A DNA stretch of 40,620 nt from Chloroflexota bacterium (GCA_016190925.1 JACPPQ010000152.1:1-40620), one strand, 5' to 3'; positions 25,064 through 33,550 are shown, counted from the first letter of the stretch. Numbers and translations: made by a program. Notes: generated by a model from the sequence alone, not told the origin.

Positions 25064-25153
25064 CTGAAATCTCCTTAAATAAAACTGACCTTTGGTTGTA
25101 ATGAGTAAATGATGATGCTCTTTTTGAAGTTCATACCCGCTGGTGGCGAAAGA

Positions 25154-26443
25154 CTACCATGCCGCGTTGGGAAGGAAGAGGGCTATTTGAGGGAAGATGA
25201 TAAGGAACGTAACGTTGACCGCTTGTATCAGAAGGAACGGGGCTGCGCCTCTGAAAATATCCATGACTGAAACATCCGTAACAACACTGGCAACGCCAAA
25301 AACTGTTATGCCCATGGGTGGCGTAATAAGCCCCACTTCTGTCATCTGTACTACAATGACGCCGAACCATATTGGGTCGAACCCCAGAGCTACCACCGCT
25401 GGAAATACTGCCGGTAGCGTTAATATCATCATCCCCAGGGCATCGATGAAACATCCCAGTAGCAGGTACAGTCCGAGTATCCCTATAAATATCACCATCC
25501 GGGAAACTTGCAAACTCAAAATCCATTTAGTTATGCCCTCCGGAAAACCGGCATAGGCCAGAAACCGGGCAAATATAAGGCTGGCAAAAATTATAGTAAA
25601 TATCATTGATGTTGATAGAATGGTCTCAAGGGCTGCATGCTGCGCCCGTGAAAGTGTCATACGGCGGGCTATAGCACACAGGAGAAACGCAGCCAGAGCG
25701 CCTATTGCGGCAGCTTCCGTGGGAGTGGCAATGCCAAAATAGATGCTGCCCATTATGGCAAGCACGATTACGGGCACCCCCAAGGCATATTTCTCTTCCA
25801 GGAATATGCCCCATCTCATGGCTTCCTTTCGCATGATGGGCTTTTCACGCATCCTGCAGTAGCCAATCAAATACAGCACAAACAGAAAAGCCGTGAAAAA
25901 ACCGGGAAGGAAACCTGCCAGAAGCATCTTGCCAACGGGTTGCTCCGTAAGAATGGCATACACTACCAGGCTTATGCTTGGCGGTATCATCGTTGCCAGG
26001 GTCCCCGCTGCGGACACAAGTCCTGTAGCCAACTTTGCGGTATAGCCGTACTTTCTCATCTCCGGTACGGCTATTTTCCCCATCAAGGTGGCGGTTGCCA
26101 GCGTGGAGCCTGAAGTAGCAGCCATCGCTGTGCAGGCGGCTACCGTGGCTATGGGTAGCCCGGCCTTCAAACGGCCCAGTACCTGGTGGCCGATTCTGAA
26201 AAGGGCTTCCGTTGAGCCGCCATAATAGGCGAATGCCCCGAGCAACAGGAACATCGGCAGGACACTGAGACTGTAGCTTGCCGTGCTCGAATACGGCATC
26301 ATCCCCACCAGTCCTGCTGCTGGCGTCCACCCGGTAAGAACCAGAAGTCCGATAAATCCGGCGATGCCCACAGCCGCAGCAATAGGCACACCCAATATCA
26401 CGAAAATTATGACCAGGACAAAGGCCAGAGTGCCAATTAGCAC
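25154..26443 (-). CDS. dctM: TRAP transporter large membrane subunit
   Basis: The 429-residue protein has about twelve hydrophobic helices. It shows TRAP DctM traits: ILGVPIAAAVGIAGFIGLL near the start, AACTAMAATSGSTLATATLMGKIAVPEMRKYGY, GTLATMIPPSISLVVYAILTEQPVGKM, TPTEAAAIGALAAFLL and TEVGLITPPMGITVFGVASV. It is the ion-coupled translocation subunit. GTG 26443 begins 3 nt after the dctQ stop with AAAGGA in front, so the two are translationally coupled. The substrate is typically a carboxylate. Confidence 0.94.
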   Translation of the reverse strand: MLIGTLAFVLVIIFVILGVPIAAAVGIAGFIGLLVLTGWTPAAGLVGMMPYSSTASYSLSVLPMFLLLGAFAYYGGSTEALFRIGHQVLGRLKAGLPIATVAACTAMAATSGSTLATATLMGKIAVPEMRKYGYTAKLATGLVSAAGTLATMIPPSISLVVYAILTEQPVGKMLLAGFLPGFFTAFLFVLYLIGYCRMREKPIMRKEAMRWGIFLEEKYALGVPVIVLAIMGSIYFGIATPTEAAAIGALAAFLLCAIARRMTLSRAQHAALETILSTSMIFTIIFASLIFARFLAYAGFPEGITKWILSLQVSRMVIFIGILGLYLLLGCFIDALGMMILTLPAVFPAVVALGFDPIWFGVIVVQMTEVGLITPPMGITVFGVASVVTDVSVMDIFRGAAPFLLIQAVNVTFLIIFPQIALFLPNAAW

Positions 26444-26446
26444 GGT

Positions 26447-26941
26447 TTATCCTTTCGCTGAACTCGGCAGGGAAATGAGTTGCAAAAACAGGCGAACACA
26501 TATCATGAGGCTGCCAAGGGGAATCATTATTGTGGAAGGCCAGGTTGGATATCCGGCTGCGGTTTTGTCACCGATGGCTATGTTTTGCTGGGCATACGCC
26601 CAACCATACCAAAAAACCATACCAAAAAAGAACAGACTCGCGAGCAGAGCTATGACCAGAATACTTAATTGCCATCGTCCGTGTAGATGCTCCACGAGCA
26701 AGCCTACTTTTAGATGCTTGCCCATTTTCTGGGTATAGGCCAGGCCCAGGAACACAATCGCCGGGATAGCTAACTCGGTCAGGTCCAGAGTGGCGCCGAA
26801 TGGTTTATGCAGTAGATACCTTAACAACGTAGTGACAACCGTGAAGAACATAAGTGCAATAGCTACCCATCCGCCCACCACCCCGAATATCAGTTCAAGC
26901 CGTGAATACAGGTTCTGAAAAGTTGTAGCCAGGCGCCTCAT
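26447..26941 (-). CDS. dctQ: TRAP transporter small membrane subunit
   Basis: The 164-residue protein has four membrane helices (VVGGWVAIALMFFTVVTTLLRYLL, LTELAIPAIVFLGLAYTQKMGKHLKV, LSILVIALLASLFFFGMVFWYGWAY, TIMIPLGSLMICVRLFLQLI) with the DctQ layout and the conserved MGKHLKV turn after helix 2. It partners DctM in the membrane. The gene is 245 nt from dctP; the gap holds a palindromic repeat. Confidence 0.92.
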   Translation of the reverse strand: MRRLATTFQNLYSRLELIFGVVGGWVAIALMFFTVVTTLLRYLLHKPFGATLDLTELAIPAIVFLGLAYTQKMGKHLKVGLLVEHLHGRWQLSILVIALLASLFFFGMVFWYGWAYAQQNIAIGDKTAAGYPTWPSTIMIPLGSLMICVRLFLQLISLPSSAKG

Positions 26942-27042
26942 TTGCGCATACCTATCCCTTCCTTGGTAGCGTTAACTCGCCACTGATGATAAACCAGGAG
27001 CCGTCCCCTTTCGCGCGTTGTCTTGACGTTATCCGAGAATAA

Positions 27043-27184
27043 GGCTGCCCGAAAATGCTATTCTTGAATCCGCCTGAGGCGGACGCCTCTGAAGGGCAAT
27101 TGAAGAATCCGTATCTTCGAGCATAAGACACGGATTCTTCGTCCGCCCGGAATAGCAATTCGCTTTGCTGTTTTTGGATAGCCC
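27043..27184. repeat. Palindromic repeat between dctP and dctQ
   Basis: GGCTGCCCGAAAATGCTATTC at the left end and GAATAGCA...TTTTTGGATAGCC at the right are imperfect inverted ends about 142 bp apart; inner parts include TCCGCCTGAGGCGGA, a perfect hairpin. Similar TATCCGAAAATAGCGAAT sequence occurs near 17510. It could fold into a large hairpin inside the TRAP transcript and lower dctQM expression relative to dctP, which is an inference. Confidence 0.55.
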
Positions 27185-27186
27185 CG

Positions 27187-28389
27187 CTATTTCATCATAC
27201 GAGAGCGTGCTTCCTCAGGCGTCACCTTTGCCAGTTCTTTGACACGGTTTAACAGGTCTTTCTTCACCTGAGAAGTGCCTATCCATGTATCCCATACACC
27301 CTGTGCCTGGTCTTCAAGCTTCTGCCTGCTCGCAGGGTCGAATTTGAGGATTTGTACCTTTTCCTTTGCTGCCGTTCCTGCGAAATCTTTATCGGATATT
27401 GCGTACGCATTGTCAATTTGATACTTGTAGGCTTCGCCATAGCTTGAGGTTATTGCTTTCTTGTACTCACCCGGCAGGGAGTCCCATTCTGATTTCTTCA
27501 TCAGGAATATGGCAGAGCCTACGGTGCCAAAGTCAATACCCTCGCTCCAGTATTTTCCCACCTGGAACAGCCCGTATGAAATAGCCCCGTAGTCCGCGAA
27601 AATCAGCGCATCTATGACGCCACGCTCAAATGACGGGAAAATTTCTGCGCCGGCCAGCATCACGGCTGATGCGCCGAATTTCTCAAGAACCTGTCCCTGC
27701 TCCTTGGTTGCCCGGAAGATTTTGCCTTTCAGGTCTTCCACCTTTGTCATAGGCGCCTTGGAAACTATTTGATAAGATGGCAGAGTCATATTAAAGAAAT
27801 ACGTTGCTCCCCATTGTGCCAGTTCATCTTGAAGAGGCTTGAACTCCGAGTACAATGCGCTGGCAATGTAGGCCAGCCTCCATTTGTTCTCATGTCCAGG
27901 TAAGAAGGGGAGGTCAAATACGGTGCTTAGCGGCAGCTTGCCGGGAACTTCCGAGGCCGTCAAGTACGCTGCCTGGAATAGACCTGCCTTCAGCCCATCA
28001 AGCTCCTGTTTTGCGGGGGCTAGCTGCTCCGCGTAATAAATCTTAATCTGGAACTTGCCGCCGGTCTTCTGGGCAACCAGTTCGGACATTTTTTCCATGC
28101 CTTCCATGGAAGTCCTGCGTTGACCTCTGCCGGACAGTTTCCAGGTGATTTCAGGAAGCGCTTTAGCTGCCGGTGTCGCAGTCGGAGTTGGCTTTGGCGC
28201 AGGGGCCGGGGCTGGTGCCGCAGTTGTGGCGGGCTTCGGCGCGGGCGCCGGGGTGGCTGTAGGAGTCGGCTTTGGAGCCGGCGCTGGCGCTGAGGGGCCG
28301 CAACTTAACACTGGTAACACTAGCATAAAGACCAGAATAGAACCAAGGATAACGTGTAGCATCGGTAGCCTTCTTTTTCCGATTTTCAT
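27187..28389 (-). CDS. dctP: TRAP transporter solute-binding lipoprotein
   Basis: The 400-residue protein begins with a lipoprotein signal: basic start, hydrophobic helix and lipobox VLSC with Cys30. A Pro/Ala/Thr-rich linker follows (residues about 31-80, with repeats of APAPKPTPTA), tethering the binding domain to the membrane. The DctP domain shows SELVAQKTGGKFQIKIYYAEQLAPAKQELDGLKAGLFQAAYL, KGKIFRATKEQGQVLEKFGASAVMLAGAEIFPSFERGVIDALIFADYG, as in TAXI/DctP-type binding proteins for organic acids. GGAGG lies 5 nt before ATG 28389 and a strong promoter is at 28484-28512. It heads the dctP-dctQ-dctM-OYE set. Confidence 0.94.
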   Translation of the reverse strand: MKIGKRRLPMLHVILGSILVFMLVLPVLSCGPSAPAPAPKPTPTATPAPAPKPATTAAPAPAPAPKPTPTATPAAKALPEITWKLSGRGQRRTSMEGMEKMSELVAQKTGGKFQIKIYYAEQLAPAKQELDGLKAGLFQAAYLTASEVPGKLPLSTVFDLPFLPGHENKWRLAYIASALYSEFKPLQDELAQWGATYFFNMTLPSYQIVSKAPMTKVEDLKGKIFRATKEQGQVLEKFGASAVMLAGAEIFPSFERGVIDALIFADYGAISYGLFQVGKYWSEGIDFGTVGSAIFLMKKSEWDSLPGEYKKAITSSYGEAYKYQIDNAYAISDKDFAGTAAKEKVQILKFDPASRQKLEDQAQGVWDTWIGTSQVKKDLLNRVKELAKVTPEEARSRMMK

Positions 28390-28483
28390 TTTTGCCTCCT
28401 TACAAAGTCATTTGCATTAGCCTGCATACGAATGTCACTCATATTTTGATGCCATCCACCTCCCCAAAAGCGAACGTTGAACC

Positions 28484-28512
28484 AATATATCACTAGTCTG
28501 GTCGCATGTCAA
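28484..28512 (-). promoter_or_regulatory. Promoter of the dctP operon
   Basis: On the minus strand TTGACA (28512-28507) and TATATT (28489-28484) are 17 bases apart. The start falls about 90 nt before the dctP ATG. The -35 box lies 16 nt from the left end of the insertion sequence. Confidence 0.78.
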
Positions 28513-28603
28513 TATCTTGTAAGCGTCGGTTCAGCAAAGTCATGGTTGACGGCAATATGGGCATGGTGTATCCTTCTAGCAAAGATAGTTAGGAGGTATG
28601 CCT

Positions 28604-28984
28604 ATGGTCGCACAATTGAAAGGGAGATTATACAAGGATTTAATAAAATTTACACCAAGTCGAATTGCTCTGCTAATAGCTCCTGTGCTTGCGCTCTTAA
28701 GTATTACATTCGGGAATATATCAGAATCTTTCCAAGAAATAGTATCATCCAATCAAACAATCCAGAAAATTCAGGAGGTCACTAAGATGCCAGGATGGTT
28801 TGTCTTTTGGGTATTACTTCCCCTAGCTGTGGCAGTGTTCGCATATCTGTGGGTAAAAGCTGGCAAAGAAGATAACTCAGAGCAATTATTAGCTGATATG
28901 AACAAGACATTGAAGGCAATAGCACGTAAATTAGGAGTAACAGATGATGACTATACAGAACGTTCAACAAAACCAAAATCCTAG
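28604..28984 (+). CDS. Two-helix membrane protein inside the insertion sequence
   Basis: The 126-residue protein from ATG 28604 (AGGAGG 7 nt upstream; ATG 28598 is too close) has hydrophobic helices at about residues 20-40 (SRIALLIAPVLALLSITFG) and 64-86 (WFVFWVLLPLAVAVFAYLWV), then a charged helical tail (LLADMNKTLKAIARKLGVTDDDY). Its last 41 nt overlap the transposase start, so the two are translationally coupled. I recognise no family. It may be a passenger gene, or a regulator of transposition held at the membrane. Confidence 0.7.
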   Translation: MVAQLKGRLYKDLIKFTPSRIALLIAPVLALLSITFGNISESFQEIVSSNQTIQKIQEVTKMPGWFVFWVLLPLAVAVFAYLWVKAGKEDNSEQLLADMNKTLKAIARKLGVTDDDYTERSTKPKS

Positions 28985-29918
28985 TCATTGCCCGAATTGT
29001 GAATCCGACCATATTGTGAAATACGGGACTTACGAAGGCGTGCAACGTTATTTCTGCAAAGTCTGTAAGCGGAAGTTTGTACCAAATAGGGCGTTACCCA
29101 AAATGAAAACCCCTTCCAATGTGGTAGCGTCGGCTTTAAGTGGTTACTTTGGCGGTATGCCTCTCGATGCCATTCAGAGACATCTACAGCAGCAGTATGG
29201 CGTGTATATGTCCGAGATGGGTATCTATAACTGGATTGTTCGTTTTGCAGGCCAAGCCGTGAAGCAGGCGAAGGAATTCAAACCTGTTACTGGTGATACG
29301 TGGGTAGCAGATGAAACTGTTATAAAGGTCGGGGGTAAGAACGTTTGGTTCTTTGACGTAATAGACCAAGACAGTCGCTACCTACTGGCTTCACGAATTG
29401 CTCTTTCCAGAAATATCAAAGAGACTGCGCTTGTTATGAAGGAAGCACAAAGGGTAGCGGGCAAGTCACCCAAACGTATCCTAACAGATGGTATGACTGC
29501 ATATCCTGATGGTATTGAAGGTGTCTTTGGAGCGGATACAAAGCACCAACTAGGGACTCCGTTTAGCGTTCTGAGTAGTGGCGAAAGCACGGCTATTGTC
29601 GAACGCTTCCACGGAACTATGAAGGATAGAACAAACGTCATTCGTGGCTTTAAGAACATGGAACACGCCAACCTACTCACCGATGCTTGGCTTGTCCACT
29701 ACAACTTTTTCAAAGAACACGAATCGCTAGGCAATATACCACCTGCACAAGCTATGAAAACGCCTGTACCGCTTAAGGATTGGGTAGGCGTAATTCAAGC
29801 CACGAATAAAGCGATGGTAAGCGCAAAGGCTTGCGCCAATGTTACGGAAAACAGGCCAATAAGAATCACCCCGAAGATGCCACGAATAACGCCCAAGTTT
29901 AAGAGGTTGCCTAAATGA
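28944..29918 (+). CDS. DDE transposase with N-terminal zinc ribbon, IS6/IS240-like
   Basis: The 324-residue protein starts with a zinc ribbon (Cys16-x2-Cys19 and Cys38-x2-Cys41 around KYGTYEGVQRYF), then a helical DNA-binding part, then an RNase-H-like catalytic core: TWVADETVIKVGGKNVWFFDVID (Asp123), RILTDGMTAYP (Asp182) and TAIVERFHGTMKDRTNVIRGF (Glu220). The W-x-x-DET-x-IKV-x-GK motif is that of the IS6/IS240 group. AGGAG lies 6 nt before ATG 28944. It appears intact and could be active. Confidence 0.9.
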   Translation: MMTIQNVQQNQNPSHCPNCESDHIVKYGTYEGVQRYFCKVCKRKFVPNRALPKMKTPSNVVASALSGYFGGMPLDAIQRHLQQQYGVYMSEMGIYNWIVRFAGQAVKQAKEFKPVTGDTWVADETVIKVGGKNVWFFDVIDQDSRYLLASRIALSRNIKETALVMKEAQRVAGKSPKRILTDGMTAYPDGIEGVFGADTKHQLGTPFSVLSSGESTAIVERFHGTMKDRTNVIRGFKNMEHANLLTDAWLVHYNFFKEHESLGNIPPAQAMKTPVPLKDWVGVIQATNKAMVSAKACANVTENRPIRITPKMPRITPKFKRLPK

Positions 29919-29957
29919 AATCAACCACGATTATACTGAACCTTTTCGGAAGCCCTG

Positions 29958-29986
29958 TTGACACTGAATTTTGGCAGTGGTATTCT
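29958..29986 (+). promoter_or_regulatory. Promoter of the M29-like/mutase operon
   Basis: TTGACA at 29958-29963 and TATTCT at 29981-29986 are 17 bases apart, beginning 16 nt beyond the right end of the insertion sequence. About 100 nt of leader precede ATG 30095. Confidence 0.65.
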
Positions 29987-30094
29987 ATCCCAAGTCTTGT
30001 AACCAGGTCAATTAGCGGGAGGCTGAGACTGCTTTAAGCTTGTGAGTGTAAAGTTAATCTTTTTATCCGAATCATTTGCAGGAAGGAGAGCAAG

Positions 30095-31144
30095 ATGAAG
30101 TTTGCTAACAGATTATCCCCCGCCCTGGCCCACATGTGCGCCGGAGCGCTGACCAGGAAGTTTGTTCAACCTAAACCCGGCGAGCAGGTGATGATTCTGG
30201 CAGATTCTGAATCGGATGCGGACTTTGTTCATGCACTGGCGGCAACTATGACCAGCCACGGCGCTGAGCCAACGGTGGTGATAATACCCCCCACTTTTAT
30301 GGAAGATGGTGACAGACCTCTCACACGGATAGCCCTTGAGGCGCTAAAGGCCACCGATATATACATAGCGTTTGCGGCTACCACATCTCTTGCCGTCCAC
30401 AGCGAGGAGATTACGGAGGCTACCCTCGGCAGGACAAGACAAAAGAATATGAGAATGCTCCTTATCGGAGGGCGATATAACTCCGGTCTGTATGGCAATG
30501 CGTGGCAATATATGCTGGAAGCTTTGAACCATGATTACGAGAAGGTAGCGGAATGGTGCAGAAAATTCTGCGGGCATATAAACGGCAAAAAGAAGATACG
30601 GGTAACCAGTAAGGAGGGCAGTGACTTCACCGCTTCGCTGGAGGGCATAACCTATCGCCCTGAATGTGGTTTCGCAAGGGAACCCGGCGAAATAGGCGGA
30701 GTGCCCGGGGGAGAGGTGTGGGGAGGACCGGCGGAGTTTACCTGCGAAGGTGTGATTGCGATAGATGGCCCTATAGCCTATGTGGCGCATAAACCGAAGC
30801 TGAGTCAGCCCGTCCTGGTGACCATGAAAAAGGGCAGGGCAGTGGACATCAAGGGTGGTGAAGAGGCCGATGCGCTCAAAAGATGGATGGACAAATATGA
30901 AAATGCTGATGTCCTGGCAGAGCTCTCCCTGGCAACCAATCCTTTCTTGAAACCCACTGGAGAAGTTAATATCATAGATAAGAGGGTCCTGGGCACCATG
31001 CATGTCGCCTTTGGTGAAAATAAGTTTCAAATCTGGCCCCGTGGCACTGTCTGGAGTCCGGTGCATGCGGACATGGTGCTGTTAAAGCCTTCATGCTGGG
31101 TTGATGATGTCCAGCTCCTTGACAACGGTGTTCCCGTAGTCTAA
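30095..31144 (+). CDS. M29 aminopeptidase / NicX-like metalloenzyme
   Basis: The 349-residue protein resembles the M29 peptidase fold, which also includes the ring-cleaving 2,5-dihydroxypyridine dioxygenase NicX. It has KPGEQVMILADSESDADFVHALAATMTSHGAEP at the N-terminus, then FTASLEGI, a Glu in GGEVWGGPAEFTCEGVIAIDG, LGTMHVAFGEN and VHADMVLLKPS, giving the His...His-x-Asp metal ligands expected near the C-terminus. AAGGAGAGCAAG precedes the ATG. It is the first gene after the promoter at 29958 and is followed 25 nt later by the mutase large subunit, so a catabolic hydrolase acting on the same compound is more likely than a general peptidase. Dioxygenase chemistry is unlikely in an anaerobe. 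Confidence 0.72.
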   Translation: MKFANRLSPALAHMCAGALTRKFVQPKPGEQVMILADSESDADFVHALAATMTSHGAEPTVVIIPPTFMEDGDRPLTRIALEALKATDIYIAFAATTSLAVHSEEITEATLGRTRQKNMRMLLIGGRYNSGLYGNAWQYMLEALNHDYEKVAEWCRKFCGHINGKKKIRVTSKEGSDFTASLEGITYRPECGFAREPGEIGGVPGGEVWGGPAEFTCEGVIAIDGPIAYVAHKPKLSQPVLVTMKKGRAVDIKGGEEADALKRWMDKYENADVLAELSLATNPFLKPTGEVNIIDKRVLGTMHVAFGENKFQIWPRGTVWSPVHADMVLLKPSCWVDDVQLLDNGVPVV

Positions 31145-31169
31145 GCTACTGGCAGCCAAGGAGGAGAAT

Positions 31170-32867
31170 ATGTTTGAAAAAGCGAAGATAGATGAACTGA
31201 AGACCGATATCAAGAAATGGGAAAAGGAGAACTCTGCCAGACTCCGAACCCTTCGCAAACCGGTTGAGGAATTTGCCACCGAGTCCGGCATTCCGGTGAA
31301 GACGGTATATACCCCTGCCGACCTGAGCGATAAGGGGTTTGACTATTCGAAGGACCTCGGTCTTCCCGGACAGTACCCTTTCACCAGGGGTGTCTCTCCG
31401 AGCATGTACCGTGAAAAACTATGGCACAGCTCGATATACTCCGGGTATCCCACACCGGAGGAATGCAACGATTTATGGAAAACCATTGTTGCCGGTGGCG
31501 GAAGGGAAATCTTCATTGCGTTCGATTTACCCACTCAGCTGGGAATTGACCCGGATAACAAGAGGGCGGAGGGAGAGGTGGGCAGAGTCGGCGTTTCGTT
31601 GTCATCGCTCAAAGACTGGGAGATTGGGTTCGATGGGATTGACCTCAGAAAGATCTCGCTGTCGGTGAACCTTAATGCGCCGGGAATCATAGCAATAGCC
31701 ACTCACCTGACCCTGGCAAAGCAGCGCGGGCTTGATTTGGCGGAAATCGAAGGCACTTGCCAGAATGACATCCTGAAAGAATATACGGCCAGGGGAAATT
31801 TCATCTATGCTCCTAAACACGGCGTACGCCTGGTGGGTGATACGCTGGCCTACTGTGCGGGGCGCAGTCCGCTTTACCGCCCTATCCAGATATGCGGGAT
31901 GCACTTCGGGGATAGCGGTGTGCCGCCGGTCCGCGAGGTAGCGCTGGCATTGTGCGATGCTATTGCTTACTATGATGATGCCACAAAAAAGGGGATAAAC
32001 ATCGATGACATCGCCCCTGGTGTCAGCTTTCTCATGTGCACGGAGTATGATAGCTTCTTCGACCAGATAGCCGCGCTCAGGGCTATGAGAAAGCTCTATG
32101 CCAGAATCTTGAAAGAACGCTATGGAGCTAAGAAACCGGAATCATTGATGGCCCATTTCTTCGGAGGACAGGGAGGAAAAACATATACCAGGCAGCAGTA
32201 CCTGAATAACATCGGCAGAATAACCCTCTCCGTCCTTGCCGGAGCGCTGGCCGGATGCGAACGCATCGTGGTGTCCGCCTATGATGAGCAGTTCGGCATA
32301 CCCACGAAGGATGCGATGCTTACCACCGCGAGAATCCAGAACATATTATCCTATGAGACCGGCGTGCCGGATACCGTCGACCCGCTGGGCGGTTCCTATT
32401 TCGTCGAGTCTCTGACACTGGAATCCGAGGAGAAAATCGAGAAAGAATTAGATGAAATCATGAAGAACGGTGGGGCAATAGCGTGCATTGAGAGCGGCTA
32501 TATCCAGGCTATGCTTGCCAGAGATGGATACAAATGGATTAAGGACAGGCAGGAAGGTAAAGTGCCATGGGTGGGAGTGAATCTGTTTACCACGGAAGAG
32601 GAAGATAAGCCGTTAAAGGTGTACCGCGCTAATCCGGCCACTGAAAGCCAGCGCAGGGAAGCTGTGCGAGAACTCAGGAAGAAACGCGATAATCAGAAGG
32701 TTAACAGAGCCCTGGATGAAATCAAAGCTACAGCGGCGTTGCCGCCGACAAAAGAGAATAGCCTGATGCCTTCCGTAATGGAGGCGGTTGGCGTTTATGC
32801 CACGGTAGGGGAAATATGTGATGCGCTGAGAAGCGTTTGGGGTGAGTGGAGAGAGCCCGGGGTCTAA
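31170..32867 (+). CDS. B12-dependent acyl-CoA mutase, large subunit (divergent)
   Basis: The 565-residue protein matches the substrate-binding barrel domain of methylmalonyl-CoA mutase: YPFTRG (69-74), FIAFDLPTQLG, GTCQNDILKEYTARG (Gln198, Arg208), ICGMHFGDSG (His245), and DTVDPLGGSYFVESLT. Ungapped comparison with the Propionibacterium enzyme from memory shows Ser76 in place of the key Tyr89, GGQGG (332-336) in place of the QTSG loop, and SAYDEQFGIP in place of NSxDEAxALP. Arg207 and His244 equivalents are kept. The substrate is therefore probably a related but different acyl-CoA, perhaps with a second carboxylate. GGAGGAGAAT precedes ATG. Its B12 domain is the separate next gene, as in isobutyryl- and 2-hydroxyisobutyryl-CoA mutases. 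Confidence 0.92.
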   Translation: MFEKAKIDELKTDIKKWEKENSARLRTLRKPVEEFATESGIPVKTVYTPADLSDKGFDYSKDLGLPGQYPFTRGVSPSMYREKLWHSSIYSGYPTPEECNDLWKTIVAGGGREIFIAFDLPTQLGIDPDNKRAEGEVGRVGVSLSSLKDWEIGFDGIDLRKISLSVNLNAPGIIAIATHLTLAKQRGLDLAEIEGTCQNDILKEYTARGNFIYAPKHGVRLVGDTLAYCAGRSPLYRPIQICGMHFGDSGVPPVREVALALCDAIAYYDDATKKGINIDDIAPGVSFLMCTEYDSFFDQIAALRAMRKLYARILKERYGAKKPESLMAHFFGGQGGKTYTRQQYLNNIGRITLSVLAGALAGCERIVVSAYDEQFGIPTKDAMLTTARIQNILSYETGVPDTVDPLGGSYFVESLTLESEEKIEKELDEIMKNGGAIACIESGYIQAMLARDGYKWIKDRQEGKVPWVGVNLFTTEEEDKPLKVYRANPATESQRREAVRELRKKRDNQKVNRALDEIKATAALPPTKENSLMPSVMEAVGVYATVGEICDALRSVWGEWREPGV

Positions 32868-32885
32868 GCTAAAGAGGAGAAACAA

Positions 32886-33299
32886 ATGGGAAAACCAATA
32901 AAAGTCCTGTTGACCAAGGTGGGACTGGACGGCCATAACTGGGGTGTTCTGGCCGTTGCCTCCGCGCTTCGAGATGCCGGTATGGAGGTGATATACCTCG
33001 GCCGTCATAGAACACCGGAGGAGGTTGCCGCGGTTGCAATTCAGGAGGACGTGGACATCGTTGGTTTAAGCTCGCTTGCCGATGGTCACCGCGTGTTAGC
33101 GCCGCGGGTGGTTTCCTTGCTCCGCGAAAAGGGCTCGGATATCCCGGTGATACTGGGAGGATTCATTCAGCCGGAAGATGTTCCGGAGCTTAAGAGCAAG
33201 GGAGTCGCGGAGATTTTCGGCATACATTCGAAGTTTGGAAATATAGTTGCTTATATCCGCAGCAATGTCGAAAGCAGGCGTGCACAGACTGCACCTTAG
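32886..33299 (+). CDS. B12-dependent acyl-CoA mutase, small cobalamin-binding subunit
   Basis: The 137-residue protein is a complete B12-binding Rossmann domain: KVLLTKVGLDGHNWGVLAVASALRDAGMEVIYLG carries the Asp-x-His-x-x-Gly motif whose His ligates cobalt, followed by VGLSSLADGHRVL and VILGGFIQPEDVPELKSKGVAEIFG. In most relatives the latter parts read SSLSGAH and GGGIIP. It starts 18 nt after the large subunit stop with GAGGAGAAACAA in front, so the two are made together. It needs adenosylcobalamin, which the cobO product earlier in the window could supply. Confidence 0.95.
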   Translation: MGKPIKVLLTKVGLDGHNWGVLAVASALRDAGMEVIYLGRHRTPEEVAAVAIQEDVDIVGLSSLADGHRVLAPRVVSLLREKGSDIPVILGGFIQPEDVPELKSKGVAEIFGIHSKFGNIVAYIRSNVESRRAQTAP

Positions 33300-33384
33300 T
33301 GCGTAGTTATAACCACTATATAAAAAATCGAGGATGTCCGAAATGTCGGCGTTATGAACAGAGTATTCCTCCCTTCTGTAAAAT

Positions 33385-33467
33385 GTCATTCCCGTCCGCC
33401 TGAGGCGGAGGAATCCAAGGGGTTGGGATAAGGTAAGTTCTGGATTCTGGCCTTCGCCAGAAAGACA
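33385..33467. repeat. Dispersed GTCATTCCCG repeat downstream of the mutase genes
   Basis: GTCATTCCCGTCCGCCTGAG at 33385-33404 repeats the start of the element at 17561, and the stretch ends GCCAGAAAGACAAA. The rest of the gap (33300-33550) shows no gene. Confidence 0.5.
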
Positions 33468-33550
33468 AAAACCTCAACTTTTTGCTTTGAATAATTCCAA
33501 CATATTTCCGAGACAGGATAACAGTCTAGCCTCTACAAGGAGAATCCACG

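Larger units (their letters stand above)
28528..29942 (+). mobile_element. Insertion sequence with terminal inverted repeats and a passenger ORF
   Basis: The left end (28528-28549) starts GGTTCAG and ends TGGTTGA; the reverse complement of the right end (29921-29942) also starts GGTTCAG and ends TGGTTGA at the same 22-nt spacing. The ends agree at 17 or so positions, with mismatches only in the middle. The 1415-bp element holds a small membrane-protein gene and a DDE transposase, both less GC-rich than the host genes around. No target duplication was found next to the ends. It lies between the divergent promoters at 28484-28512 and 29958-29986. Confidence 0.75.

Noticed and set aside
28500-29960. 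Target-site duplication of the insertion sequence
   Set aside because: Sequences just outside the two inverted repeats (AAGCGTC and TTTTCGG) do not match, so no duplication is claimed.
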